DNA of 19,803 bases, taken from the NCBI GenBank assembly GCA_006538405.1, contig BJKQ01000054.1, forward strand, positions 1-19,803, given 5' to 3'. The translations under genes and the position numbers were made by a program. The stretch is from Hansfordia pulvinata (taxonomy: Eukaryota > Ascomycota > Sordariomycetes > Xylariales). Shown here one piece after another: positions 8,503-17,868 of the stretch (position 1 is its first letter; every line of letters begins with the position of its first letter). The notes under the pieces are model-generated. The model worked only from the letters and a program-made list of their open reading frames with translations. It was not told the DNA's origin and searched no databases.

Positions 8503-8829
8503 TTTTGTTTAATTTCATGAGGAGCTCGGAAGGGTGGGCTAAAAAAAAATTTTTTTTTTAGGGAAGGTGAGCGCAAGCAAGCTCTGCTCATAAAAAAGAG
8601 CGGAGGGGGGGGAGGGTACCCCCCCACCCGCGCTAAATTCTTAGAGAGGGTAGGCTGGCTGCGCGAAATTCATGAGAGCAGAGCTTGCTGATCCGGAGGA
8701 TCAGCCTCACAAGGAACCGCTCTGCCAGCCCACACAAAAAGTAAAAGAGCTATAATTCTTATGGGTGCAAGTAGCTAAAAAATTCCTCCACCTAAAAACA
8801 AGCCAAGCTATAGCTATTATAAATATAAC
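8503..8829. other. Intergenic spacer trnS(gcu)-trnW with composite element
   Basis: No gene is visible. It has an A9T10 palindrome flanked by CT/AG (about 8540-8561), then a composite repeat at 8597-8744 made of a G-run/GGGTACC/C-run palindrome followed by the GGCTGG...CCAGCC hairpin element. Confidence 0.75.
8597..8744. repeat. Composite GC element, copy A
   Basis: AAGAGCGGAGG, a G-run/TACC/C-run palindrome and GCGCTAAATTCTTAGAGAGG lead into the hairpin element at 8653-8730, then CCACACAAAAAGTAA. The same order is found at 10068-10216. The hairpin has outer ends GGCTGG/CCAGCC, inner stem GCTGATCC/GGATCAGC, and an AGAGCAGAGCTTGC segment between them. Confidence 0.85.
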
Positions 8830-8908
8830 GGGAGCAAAGTGACTCGAACACTCCGATCTAATAGACATTGTTTAGCAAACAACTCGCCCTACCTATGGCA
8901 ATACTCCC
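8830..8908 (-). tRNA. trnS(gcu): tRNA-Ser (GCU)
   Basis: The acceptor is GGGAGTA/TGCTCCC, the D arm GCC-ATAGGTA-GGGC, and the anticodon stem GTTGT/ACAAT has loop TTGCTAA giving anticodon GCU for AGY serine codons. A short extra arm (GTCTATTAGATC) and T arm GAGTG-TTCGAGT-CACTT complete the fold. It lies outside the inverted repeat shown in this window. Confidence 0.9.
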
Positions 8909-9307
8909 TTTGTGTTGTATTTATTAAAGCTATTATTGGTATTATATATAAACAAATTAGCACTTTAGGCTTAATTTTCAAGCTATAACGTGTATCTTTA
9001 CGAGCTCCGCACTAAAATATCTCGCCTTTAAGCTATATATTTAGCATACAAAATACCAATCTCCGACACTAACTCCTTAATTGTTTATCCCTAACCTCGG
9101 ATTAAGGAGACTAAAAAATTAGGGAGCTTGCAAGGGGATCGGGTAGGAAGTGCCTTCGCACATCAAGAGTTTGCCTTTATACTGAAAAAACAAAGTCGGA
9201 AAAAGGGGTGGGGATAGGGTTTTCATAGGTATTCATAAACGCTCCATCACCCTCTGTTTTTACTATTTGTGCGCTTTATACTCTTTAGTTGAAGGCCAAC
9301 TTTATAC
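8909..9307. other. Intergenic spacer trnD-trnS(gcu)
   Basis: No gene is visible in about 400 nt. It is AT-rich with a GGAGCTTGCAAGGGG core near 9122. The left limit of the visible inverted repeat (about 9253) falls here only because the right arm is cut by the window end. It is not a true boundary. Confidence 0.6.
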
Positions 9308-9379
9308 GAAACAGGTCGGATTCGAACCGACATCTACTACTGTGACAAAGTAGCTCTCGACCAATTAAGTTACTGATTC
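9308..9379 (-). tRNA. trnD(guc): tRNA-Asp (GUC), left-arm copy
   Basis: The acceptor GAATCAG/CTGTTTC has one T-T mismatch. The anticodon stem CTACT/AGTAG has loop TTGTCAC giving anticodon GUC. The T arm is GTCGG-TTCGAAT-CCGAC. The identical copy is at 19677-19748 on the plus strand. Confidence 0.92.
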
Positions 9380-9549
9380 TATTTAGTTATTATATACCTT
9401 AACTATAAAAAATACATCACTACGAGTGCAATTTTTAAAGGAGGAGAGGGGAGAGGAGTAGCCTCCTTCCTTACCTTACTACGTTACATAATTAAGTATA
9501 CCAAAGCATAAGTTATCACCTATCACTTAATAAAAGCTACATTTAAATT

Positions 9550-9619
9550 GTGACTAGTCGGACTTGAACCAACATACTCTATTTGGAAGACAGCCATTTT
9601 ACCATTAAATTATAATCAC
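9550..9619 (-). tRNA. trnG(ucc): tRNA-Gly (UCC), left-arm copy
   Basis: The acceptor is GTGATTA/TAGTCAC, the D stem ATTT/AAAT, and the anticodon loop CTTCCAA gives UCC. The T arm is GTTGG-TTCAAGT-CCGAC. The mirror copy is at 19437-19506. Confidence 0.92.
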
Positions 9620-10313
9620 TTGTTCGCTTTTTTTCTTGTAGTCTGCTAATCCGGGGAGGGTGTGCTATAATTCTTAAGGGAACCGCCTCCGCCTCCTCTA
9701 CGTGTGTAAATTCTCTTTTGGTTAAGGTTCAGGATAATAATAAAAAAAAAAAGGTAAGGAAGGAGGAAAGAGGAAATAGGTGAAAGATTACCTTAGTAAT
9801 TTAGGCTACTAAATAGTATAAACTCTATCAATGAAACAAGGAAAGTTAACAGAAGAAGGGAGCTTTATTTTAGGCCTACGGTTTATTTAAATATTTAGGA
9901 ATGATAAATCTTTAAAGGGTGGGACGGGTACCTCAGACACCCTCTAAAGTATTATATTTCTGTGTTAATTATAGTACGAAAAGGAGAATTTTAAAGTGTC
10001 ACCTTAATATCTATATTATTCTAGCTATTTTGAAATGTCCGTTATCTTAAATAAAGTTAAGGCCTTCAAGAGCGGAGGGGGGGGGTACCCCCCCCCCCGT
10101 GCGCTAAATTCTTAGAGAGGGTGGGCTGGCTACGCGAAATTCATGAGAGCAGAGCTTGCTGATCCTCCGGATCAGCCTCATAAGGAACTGCTCTACCAGC
10201 CCACACAAAAAGTAAGAACTATAGTTAGTTAAAAAAGGTAAGGGAGGCAAGCTCACCTCGAATAACACACTTAAAAAATCTAGTGCGTAGTTAAAGCCTC
10301 CTAATAATTAATT
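9620..10313. other. Intergenic spacer trnK-trnG with composite element
   Basis: No gene is visible in about 690 nt. It has an A11 run (about 9742-9752), an isolated GGTTAAGGTTCAGG remnant of the hexamer array (about 9720-9733), and the second composite GC element (10068-10216). Confidence 0.7.
10068..10216. repeat. Composite GC element, copy B
   Basis: The order matches the copy at 8597-8744: AGAGCGGAGG, G9-TA-C11 palindrome, GCGCTAAATTCTTAGAGAGG, hairpin element 10123-10202 (GGGCTGG...CCAGCCC, inner GCTGATCC/GGATCAGC), then CACACAAAAAGTAAG. It differs by several substitutions (for example CTACGCG for CTGCGCG) and by homopolymer lengths, so the two are diverged family members. Confidence 0.85.
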
Positions 10314-10384
10314 AGGATATGAGAGATTCGAACTCACATAAAGATGATTAAAAGTCATACGCATTACCACTATGCTAATATCCC
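10314..10384 (-). tRNA. trnK(uuu): tRNA-Lys (UUU), left-arm copy
   Basis: The acceptor is GGGATAT/ATATCCT, the D stem GCAT/ATGC, and the anticodon stem TATGA/TCATC has loop CTTTTAA (UUU). The T arm is GTGAG-TTCGAAT-CTCTC. It has the normal 71-nt length, whereas the mirror copy at 18671-18743 has two extra bases, so this is the better-folding copy. Confidence 0.92.
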
Positions 10385-10403
10385 TTAGTTAGAATTAGAT
10401 TAC

Positions 10404-10473
10404 GCCTCTAAGATGAATCGAACATCTATCATGATATTAACAGTATCAAGCTCTACCATTGAGCTATAGAGAC
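10404..10473 (-). tRNA. trnN(guu): tRNA-Asn (GUU), left-arm copy
   Basis: The acceptor is GTCTCTA/TAGAGGC, the D stem GCTC/GAGC, the anticodon stem TGATA/TATCA has loop CTGTTAA (GUU), and the T arm is AGATG-TTCGATT-CATCT. It lies 20 nt from trnK. The identical mirror copy is at 18582-18651. Confidence 0.93.
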
Positions 10474-11190
10474 TAAAGAATCTTTTAGCTTACTGGGAGG
10501 TGTGGAGGATTCTTGTAAGATACCCTAGCTCTCATCCAGGCTCCCCTTACACAAGTCCATAGGATAAGTTATCAAACCGAACTAACAAAAAAAAATTTTT
10601 TTTTTTTTAGTAAGCCTAATATTAATATGGGAACGAAAAAAAAAAAATAAAGTAAAGAATAACAGGTGAGCTTGCGCTTCGATTAGATACAAATGAAATA
10701 CTTAAAGTTCGAGCTTGCGGATCCTTAACCTTAACCTTCACCTTAACCTTCGGTTCTGGTTCTGGATATGGCAAGCACAAATATATAGGGGTTTACATCT
10801 AAATCCTATGTCTAAATAGCTTGCTTATATACACTGATTGCTAACTATATAAGTGGAGGGCGGAGGGCTATAATTCTTATAGGCGGAGGTATACAAGGGT
10901 TGCTTGGGTACCCCTTCTACGATTAGTGTAAACATGCAAGCTCCGCCCTCTGTCCTACTAAAACAATAAAAATTTTAAAGTCTATACACAGATATTAATA
11001 CTTTTATATATACTTTTATATATACTAAGGGTAAACTTGCATCTCCAACGGGGGGGGGGTAGGTAACATCTTTACACGCAACCCCTCCCCCCCCCCTCTC
11101 TCTAGAAAACTAAATATCGGCTTTTAAATTAAATAAAACTCAAAAGTCCAAGGAGTAAAAAAAAAATCCTACGGATTCTTTTTTTATACT
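10474..11190. other. Intergenic spacer trnY-trnN
   Basis: No gene is visible in about 720 nt. It has an A9T13 palindrome (about 10587-10608), an A12 run (10636-10647), a hexamer array (10705-10772), CATGCAAGCTCC (10934-10945), a TATATACTTT direct repeat near 11007, and separate G10 and C9 runs at about 11050-11095. Confidence 0.75.
10705..10772. repeat. TTAACC / TCTGGT hexamer array, left-arm copy
   Basis: CGAGCTTGCGGATCC is followed by TTAACC-type units (some TTCACC) and then by GGTTCTGGTTCTGGATATGG. Its mirror at about 18286-18352 lacks two single bases within the array. Confidence 0.85.
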
Positions 11191-11275
11191 AGGAAACAAG
11201 AGATTCGAACTCTTAAAGTCTACTAAACTACTGAGTTTACAGCTCAGCCCTTCTTGCCAATAAAGGGAGTCTCCT
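11191..11275 (-). tRNA. trnY(gua): tRNA-Tyr (GUA), left-arm copy
   Basis: This is a class II tRNA with a long variable arm, as usual for fungal mitochondrial tRNA-Tyr. The acceptor is AGGAGAC/GTTTCCT, the anticodon stem CTGAG/CTCAG has loop CTGTAAA (GUA), and the T arm is AAGAG-TTCGAAT-CTCTT. It is the first clear tRNA after rns. The mirror copy is at 17784-17868. Confidence 0.93.
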
Positions 11276-12086
11276 TAAAGTTAACAAAAAAAAAAACGAG
11301 AAGCCCCTAAATTATCAGGTACTCGTAAAATTAATAAGTCAACCCTTTATGTAACTGTGTAGATTTTTCGTTTAAATTATAATTACAGGTTTAATGTGGC
11401 TGAAAAAGGCATACATCTACTTTCAGAACGGTTTATTATTGAAGGGAGTGTATACCTCCTGCTATATGCACGTTTAAGTTAGACTAAAAATTATAGGGTA
11501 CAGCTTCCCTATATATCCTTTAAGATAATTCACCAACAAACTATACAGAACCTAAACCCAAACCAGGGCCATTACCGTGTGTAAACTCTCCAGTACGATA
11601 ACCTGAGCCTTGGGTACAGGTTAAGGTAAAGGTTAAAGTTAAAGGCTTAGGTTAAGTTAAGCTTAAAGGTCTAAGGAAAATAGAGAGAGGGGGGGGGGAG
11701 GGAGAGGTACGCGTACAGCCTCTTAAGATTTAGTGGGCATAGCACGTTGTCTATAAAATATAAGTAATCATAACTTATTCTGGAATCGAACCAGAAAAAT
11801 AATTAAAACTGAAGAATTAGATAATTAAACGATCGAAAACCTAACTATTTAATGTTAGTAGGCTAAATTCATGAGAGCTTCCACGTTTTCGAGGAGCTTC
11901 CGCCTTCTTTATCTTTTTTATGGAGCTCCGCACAAGTGTAACCGAAATATAGCACACACCTTGAGAGCTTATTGTGACTACATCACAACACAGCCAGATA
12001 TTATCATCCTCCTAGTTTTTAATATTTTAGCACCTAGCTATAAGTTTGTTATATTTAAAAAAAATATAATCTATTATGTAAAAGTT
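11276..12086. other. Intergenic spacer rns-trnY
   Basis: About 810 nt without a supported gene except a tRNA-like patch (11772-11848). It contains a degenerate GGTTAA array with CCTGAGCC and GTGTAAACTCTCC (about 11570-11665), a G10 run (about 11689-11698), and GAGCTCCGC near 11922. The open frames at 11871-12134 and 12098-12307 (+) overlap the antisense of rns and have no protein signature. Confidence 0.65.
11772..11848 (-). tRNA. tRNA-like sequence with T arm only, identity unclear
   Basis: A clean T arm is present (TCTGG-TTCGATT-CCAGA at 11795-11779), but I cannot find a matching acceptor 5' strand, and no 7-nt anticodon loop has a paired stem. TTCTTCAG lies about where an anticodon arm would be, so a decayed trnE(uuc) is one guess. 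The mirror copy is at about 17210-17286. It may be a tRNA relic. Confidence 0.3.
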
Positions 12087-13767
12087 TTATTATTCCCGTG
12101 CAACTTCCGCTACACGAACCGTATTTCGACTTAACACTAATCAGAGCCGCGCATACGAGGAATCCTACTATAAGGTCTAAATCCTTTCATTTACGTACTT
12201 ATAATAAAAAAGCAAACTTATTGCGAAAACTCCTTTCAGCATGTGACGAGTGGTTAGTACCAATCCGAAGTGTAATTCACCGTGACATGGTGATTCACGA
12301 TTACTAGCAATTTCTTATTCATGCAGCCGAATTTCAGACTACAATCCATTTTCGTATTTTTTCCTATTTTGGAGATTAGCTCAAACTCGCATAATCGCAT
12401 CTCTTTGTCTAGGTATATGCAGCACGTCTATAGCCCACAACATTTAGGCCATGATGACTTGTCTTATTCCTGCTTATCCTGACCGATCTATGTGGTCAAA
12501 GTAACACTTTATATTAATAATTTACAAATAAAGTTCAGGTATTCGTTAATTACACGGACGCATCCGCAATTTCACAACATTAACTGAAAACAGCCGTGCA
12601 ACACTTGTGATATCTGTAGGCTTAATTTAAAACCTTTTAAATTAGGCAGAACAGAGCTTACACTCGCCTGCCTTGCCAGATAACATTCAAGTTGTGGTAA
12701 GGTTTTTCGTGGGTCATCGAATTAAATAACATACTTCACTGCTGGTGTCAGAAACGGTCTAGTGATTTCAGTTCCTGCGTTGCCACATTACTCTTGAGGT
12801 GGAATGCTTTCACTTTCATTTATAAACAAAAATTTATATCTTATCTATGGCATTCAGCATTGTCTGCAAAGACTACTAGGGTATCTAATCCTGTTTGTGC
12901 TCTGTGCCTTCGTCCTTTAACGTCAGTTATTACATAAGAGGTCGCCTTCGCCAAGTACCAGTCCCTAAGGTATTAACAAATATTGACTCTACACCTCAGG
13001 TACTACCTCCTCACATATAACTCTAGTAAAATCGTACCCGTATTAGAGCTTTTTTACCGTCTGAGTACCCTTTAAACCTATTAATGATGAATAACACTAG
13101 CCTCTTACGTATTACCGCGACTGCTGGCACGTAATTGGTCAAGGCATAATATGTATATCGTCATAATCAATAATACAATAAGAATTTTATTTGATTCATC
13201 AATTATGTAGTACGGAGTATAAACTCCTTTAACCTTTCTATCTATTTTACTAGGTAATATACTATCCATTCTTCTAAATTACCAGTTCAGCCGTTAGGCC
13301 ATTGACCAAGATTCCTCACTGCTGTACTCACTTGCCCTGGGGTTTTTTCAGACCCAGTGTGGTCGATCAACCTTTCAGTTACGACTACGAGAATTAAAGC
13401 TTGTTAAGTAATTAACTTTAACAACTACTTATCTCGACGAATATTCTTAGATCCTCTTAAAGCGGCTAAGTTAAGAAAATTCAAATTTATTTGTTTTCTT
13501 ACATTTTCACCTTTTTTATATAAGGGATCTGTCCCTTACTTTAAGTTAGGCCGAAATTCTATACTCACCTGTACACCACTTTTAATAAAATAATTCATAG
13601 CTATAGCTTGCTGAGAGCAGAGCTTGCTGTTTATCCAAAGGATCAGCAATCAAAAGCTACTCAGGTATTATAGCCTTGATTTATTAAATTAAACGTTCGA
13701 TTAGCATGTGTCAAGCATTTAGACAGCGTTCAATCAGAGCCATCACCAAACTCATCTAAATATAAAA
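12087..13767 (-). rRNA. rns: Small subunit ribosomal RNA (rns), left-arm copy
   Basis: This is the mitochondrial 16S-like rRNA. It is the reverse complement of the copy at 15290-16970, where the landmarks are described. GC elements sit inside it at 13600-13647 (near the 5' end) and about 12643-12679. The 5' end is placed before GATGAGTTTGGTGATGGCTC and the 3' end just after GCGGAAGTTGCACGGG; both are approximate. It heads the minus-strand block that runs through trnY to rnl. Confidence 0.93.
13600..13647. repeat. GC element inside rns, left-arm copy
   Basis: GAGAGCAGAGCTTGCTG, then TTTATCCAAAGGATCAGC, lies between conserved rRNA segments in the V1 region. It shares the AGAGCAGAGCTTGC core and a GGATCAGC end with the intergenic hairpin elements. 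Confidence 0.75.
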
Positions 13768-14494
13768 CAAAGTAATTCAAGTTTTTACCTTAAATTAAAA
13801 ACCTCTGTTACTATAAACTATATATGTTAATGAATTTTTAAGATTATATCTTTTTATTTAGCTTAATATTTAAATTTATTATCTTTATATTAAAAACAAA
13901 AAAAAAAGAATAAACCTAACTAACCCGGGTGGAGGGCAAAGAATGGCAAGGAGTACCTCCTGCCATCTACAAGCCTGTATCCCCCTAATAATTTAGCTCA
14001 TAAGAAGAACTTGCTTGGTTTTGGGTGGAACTATAGCTTGCTAGGTTTAACTACGTCACAGCAAGCTCTCCTGCTCCTAATATTATCATATCTTATTTTT
14101 GTGCTGGTTTTGACTACTGATCCTTTGGATAAACCGCAAGCTCTCCTACTCCAAAAACCATATAATCATCTAACGGTAAACTAGCTATACTAAAACTTTC
14201 TATATAACATCCTCAAGCTAGGTAATAATCATACATATAAAAATAAAACTCCGAAAGCTATATCTTACTGGGGGGGAGGAGTTTTTCTGTTAAGGGTGGT
14301 ATTTTCCTACCAGGTTAGCCCCTACATAAGGAGGCTAAATTTTGCACACTTAATTAAAGCTTTGAATAATGGTAAGCTATTTCTTGTTACTAGTTCTTTC
14401 TAAATGAAACTAAAAATGTAAGCTTTGACAAGCTCGTTCGAAAGTTAATATTTTAAGGAGGCTGGTAGAGGGTCTGCCCGGGAAGGTGGGCTGG
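13768..14494. other. Non-coding region from rns 5' end to palindrome axis, left
   Basis: No gene is visible. It probably includes the leader and any promoter of rns, but I recognise no promoter motif. It holds GC elements at 13925-13985, a TAGCTTGCTAGG/CAGCAAGCTCTCC pair (about 14034-14070), GACTACTGATCCTTTGGAT (14111-14129) and a G7AGGAG run (about 14270). Confidence 0.6.
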
Positions 14495-14567
14495 TGGAGC
14501 GGTTCCTTGTGAGGCGTATCCTCCGGATCAGCAAGCTCTGCTCTCATGAATTTCGCGCAGCCAGCCC
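14488..14567 (+). repeat. GC hairpin element at the palindrome axis
   Basis: The ends GGGCTGG (14488-14494) and CCAGCCC (14561-14567) are the last paired bases of the two large arms. The 66 nt between them (14495-14560) are not self-complementary as a whole and are a member of the same element family as 8653-8730 and 10123-10202, in the opposite orientation. The inner GCTGATCC/GGATCAGC stem is altered here (GCGTATCC on one side). Confidence 0.9.
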
Positions 14568-15289
14568 ACCTTCCCGGGCAGACCCTCTACCAGCCTCCTT
14601 AAAATATTAACTTTCGAACGAGCTTGTCAAAGCTTACATTTTTAGTTTCATTTAGAAAGAACTAGTAACAAGAAATAGCTTACCATTATTCAAAGCTTTA
14701 ATTAAGTGTGCAAAATTTAGCCTCCTTATGTAGGGGCTAACCTGGTAGGAAAATACCACCCTTAACAGAAAAAACTCCTCCCCCCCCAGTAAGATATAGC
14801 TTTCGGAGTTTTATTTTTATATGTATGATTATTACCTAGCTTGAGGATGTTATATAGAAAGTTTTAGTATAGCTAGTTTACCGTTAGATGATTATATGGT
14901 TTTTGGAGTAGGAGAGCTTGCGGTTTATCCAAAGGATCAGTAGTCAAAACCAGCACAAAAATAAGATATGATAATATTAGGAGCAGGAGAGCTTGCTGTG
15001 ACGTAGTTAAACCTAGCAAGCTATAGTTCCACCCAAAACCAAGCAAGTTCTTCTTATGAGCTAAATTATTAGGGGGATACAGGCTTGTAGATGGCAGGAG
15101 GTACTCCTTGCCATTCTTTGCCCTCCACCCGGGTTAGTTAGGTTTATTCTTTTTTTTTTGTTTTTAATATAAAGATAATAAATTTAAATATTAAGCTAAA
15201 TAAAAAGATATAATCTTAAAAATTCATTAACATATATAGTTTATAGTAACAGAGGTTTTTAATTTAAGGTAAAAACTTGAATTACTTTG
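14568..15289. other. Non-coding region from axis to rns, right
   Basis: Mirror of 13768-14487, with the same GC elements and no gene visible. Confidence 0.6.
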
Positions 15290-15409
15290 TTTTATATTTA
15301 GATGAGTTTGGTGATGGCTCTGATTGAACGCTGTCTAAATGCTTGACACATGCTAATCGAACGTTTAATTTAATAAATCAAGGCTATAATACCTGAGTAG
15401 CTTTTGATT

Positions 15410-15457
15410 GCTGATCCTTTGGATAAACAGCAAGCTCTGCTCTCAGCAAGCTATAGC
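15410..15457. repeat. GC element inside rns, right-arm copy
   Basis: Mirror of 13600-13647. GCTGATCCTTTGGATAAACA leads into GCAAGCTCTGCTCTC and AGCAAGCTATAGC, in the V1 region of the rRNA. Confidence 0.75.
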
Positions 15458-16377
15458 TATGAATTATTTTATTAAAAGTGGTGTACAGGTGAGTATAGAA
15501 TTTCGGCCTAACTTAAAGTAAGGGACAGATCCCTTATATAAAAAAGGTGAAAATGTAAGAAAACAAATAAATTTGAATTTTCTTAACTTAGCCGCTTTAA
15601 GAGGATCTAAGAATATTCGTCGAGATAAGTAGTTGTTAAAGTTAATTACTTAACAAGCTTTAATTCTCGTAGTCGTAACTGAAAGGTTGATCGACCACAC
15701 TGGGTCTGAAAAAACCCCAGGGCAAGTGAGTACAGCAGTGAGGAATCTTGGTCAATGGCCTAACGGCTGAACTGGTAATTTAGAAGAATGGATAGTATAT
15801 TACCTAGTAAAATAGATAGAAAGGTTAAAGGAGTTTATACTCCGTACTACATAATTGATGAATCAAATAAAATTCTTATTGTATTATTGATTATGACGAT
15901 ATACATATTATGCCTTGACCAATTACGTGCCAGCAGTCGCGGTAATACGTAAGAGGCTAGTGTTATTCATCATTAATAGGTTTAAAGGGTACTCAGACGG
16001 TAAAAAAGCTCTAATACGGGTACGATTTTACTAGAGTTATATGTGAGGAGGTAGTACCTGAGGTGTAGAGTCAATATTTGTTAATACCTTAGGGACTGGT
16101 ACTTGGCGAAGGCGACCTCTTATGTAATAACTGACGTTAAAGGACGAAGGCACAGAGCACAAACAGGATTAGATACCCTAGTAGTCTTTGCAGACAATGC
16201 TGAATGCCATAGATAAGATATAAATTTTTGTTTATAAATGAAAGTGAAAGCATTCCACCTCAAGAGTAATGTGGCAACGCAGGAACTGAAATCACTAGAC
16301 CGTTTCTGACACCAGCAGTGAAGTATGTTATTTAATTCGATGACCCACGAAAAACCTTACCACAACTTGAATGTTAT

Positions 16378-16414
16378 CTGGCAAGGCAGGCGAGTGTAAG
16401 CTCTGTTCTGCCTA
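16378..16414. repeat. GC hairpin in rns variable region
   Basis: GGCAAGGCAGGCGAGTGTAA then GCTCTGTTCTGCC can fold with GGCA/TGCC ends. It lies between conserved segments equivalent to 16S about 970-1040, a variable loop. The mirror is at about 12643-12679. It could be native rRNA helix sequence and not an inserted element. Confidence 0.4.
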
Positions 16415-16970
16415 ATTTAAAAGGTTTTAAATTAAGCCTACAGATATCACAAGTGTTGCACGGCTGTTTTCAGTTAATGTTGTGAAATTGCGGATGCGTC
16501 CGTGTAATTAACGAATACCTGAACTTTATTTGTAAATTATTAATATAAAGTGTTACTTTGACCACATAGATCGGTCAGGATAAGCAGGAATAAGACAAGT
16601 CATCATGGCCTAAATGTTGTGGGCTATAGACGTGCTGCATATACCTAGACAAAGAGATGCGATTATGCGAGTTTGAGCTAATCTCCAAAATAGGAAAAAA
16701 TACGAAAATGGATTGTAGTCTGAAATTCGGCTGCATGAATAAGAAATTGCTAGTAATCGTGAATCACCATGTCACGGTGAATTACACTTCGGATTGGTAC
16801 TAACCACTCGTCACATGCTGAAAGGAGTTTTCGCAATAAGTTTGCTTTTTTATTATAAGTACGTAAATGAAAGGATTTAGACCTTATAGTAGGATTCCTC
16901 GTATGCGCGGCTCTGATTAGTGTTAAGTCGAAATACGGTTCGTGTAGCGGAAGTTGCACGGGAATAATAA

Positions 16971-17783
16971 AACTTTTACATAATAGATTATATTTTTTTT
17001 AAATATAACAAACTTATAGCTAGGTGCTAAAATATTAAAAACTAGGAGGATGATAATATCTGGCTGTGTTGTGATGTAGTCACAATAAGCTCTCAAGGTG
17101 TGTGCTATATTTCGGTTACACTTGTGCGGAGCTCCATAAAAAAGATAAAGAAGGCGGAAGCTCCTCGAAAACGTGGAAGCTCTCATGAATTTAGCCTACT
17201 AACATTAAATAGTTAGGTTTTCGATCGTTTAATTATCTAATTCTTCAGTTTTAATTATTTTTCTGGTTCGATTCCAGAATAAGTTATGATTACTTATATT
17301 TTATAGACAACGTGCTATGCCCACTAAATCTTAAGAGGCTGTACGCGTACCTCTCCCTCCCCCCCCCCCTCTCTCTATTTTCCTTAGACCTTTAAGCTTA
17401 ACTTAACCTAAGCCTTTAACTTTAACCTTTACCTTAACCTGTACCCAAGGCTCAGGTTATCGTACTGGAGAGTTTACACACGGTAATGGCCCTGGTTTGG
17501 GTTTAGGTTCTGTATAGTTTGTTGGTGAATTATCTTAAAGGATATATAGGGAAGCTGTACCCTATAATTTTTAGTCTAACTTAAACGTGCATATAGCAGG
17601 AGGTATACACTCCCTTCAATAATAAACCGTTCTGAAAGTAGATGTATGCCTTTTTCAGCCACATTAAACCTGTAATTATAATTTAAACGAAAAATCTACA
17701 CAGTTACATAAAGGGTTGACTTATTAATTTTACGAGTACCTGATAATTTAGGGGCTTCTCGTTTTTTTTTTTTGTTAACTTTA
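16971..17783. other. Intergenic spacer rns-trnY, right arm
   Basis: Mirror of the 11276-12086 spacer, with the tRNA-like patch at about 17210-17286, a C10 run near 17360 and a degenerate TTAACC array at about 17393-17485. No other gene is visible. Confidence 0.65.
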
Positions 17784-17868
17784 AGGAGACTCCCTTTATT
17801 GGCAAGAAGGGCTGAGCTGTAAACTCAGTAGTTTAGTAGACTTTAAGAGTTCGAATCTCTTGTTTCCT
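17784..17868 (+). tRNA. trnY(gua): tRNA-Tyr (GUA), right-arm copy
   Basis: Identical in sequence to the left-arm copy at 11191-11275, with anticodon loop CTGTAAA. Confidence 0.93.

Larger units (their letters stand above)
9253..14494. repeat. Large inverted repeat, left arm
   Basis: This stretch is the reverse complement of 14561-19803. Paired positions add up to about 29055-29059 along the whole length (for example trnG 9550 with 19506, trnN 10473 with 18582, trnY 11191 with 17868). The small drift comes from 1-2 nt indels. It carries trnD, trnG, trnK, trnN, trnY and rns on the minus strand. Confidence 0.97.
15290..16970 (+). rRNA. rns: Small subunit ribosomal RNA (rns), right-arm copy
   Basis: Landmarks of 16S-like rRNA appear in order: GTGATGGCTCTGATTGAACG (about 15311-15330), GACACATGCTAATCGAACG (about 15344-15362), the 330-400 region with GTGAGGAATCTTGGTCAATG (about 15739), GTGCCAGCAGTCGCGGTAA (15927-15945), ATTAGATACCCTAGTAGTC (16168-16186), GAAGTATGTTATTTAATTCG (about 16320), TTGCTAGTAATCGTGAATCA (about 16748), and a 3' end resembling the 1492 region. 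Length is about 1.68 kb, normal for filamentous ascomycetes. GC elements interrupt it at 15410-15457 and about 16378-16414. If the palindrome is real, the cell has two divergently arranged rRNA copies fed from the axis region. Confidence 0.95.

Noticed and set aside
9120..10770. CRISPR-like array from recurring GC elements
   Set aside because: Spacing is irregular, flanks vary, there are no uniform spacers or cas genes, and the DNA is mitochondrial.
11871..12307. Open frames of 87 and 69 codons on the plus strand, with mirror copies at 16750-17186
   Set aside because: They overlap the antisense of the rns 3' end and adjoining spacer, contain repeat-derived sequence, and show no protein signature. 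Their duplication is explained by the inverted repeat.
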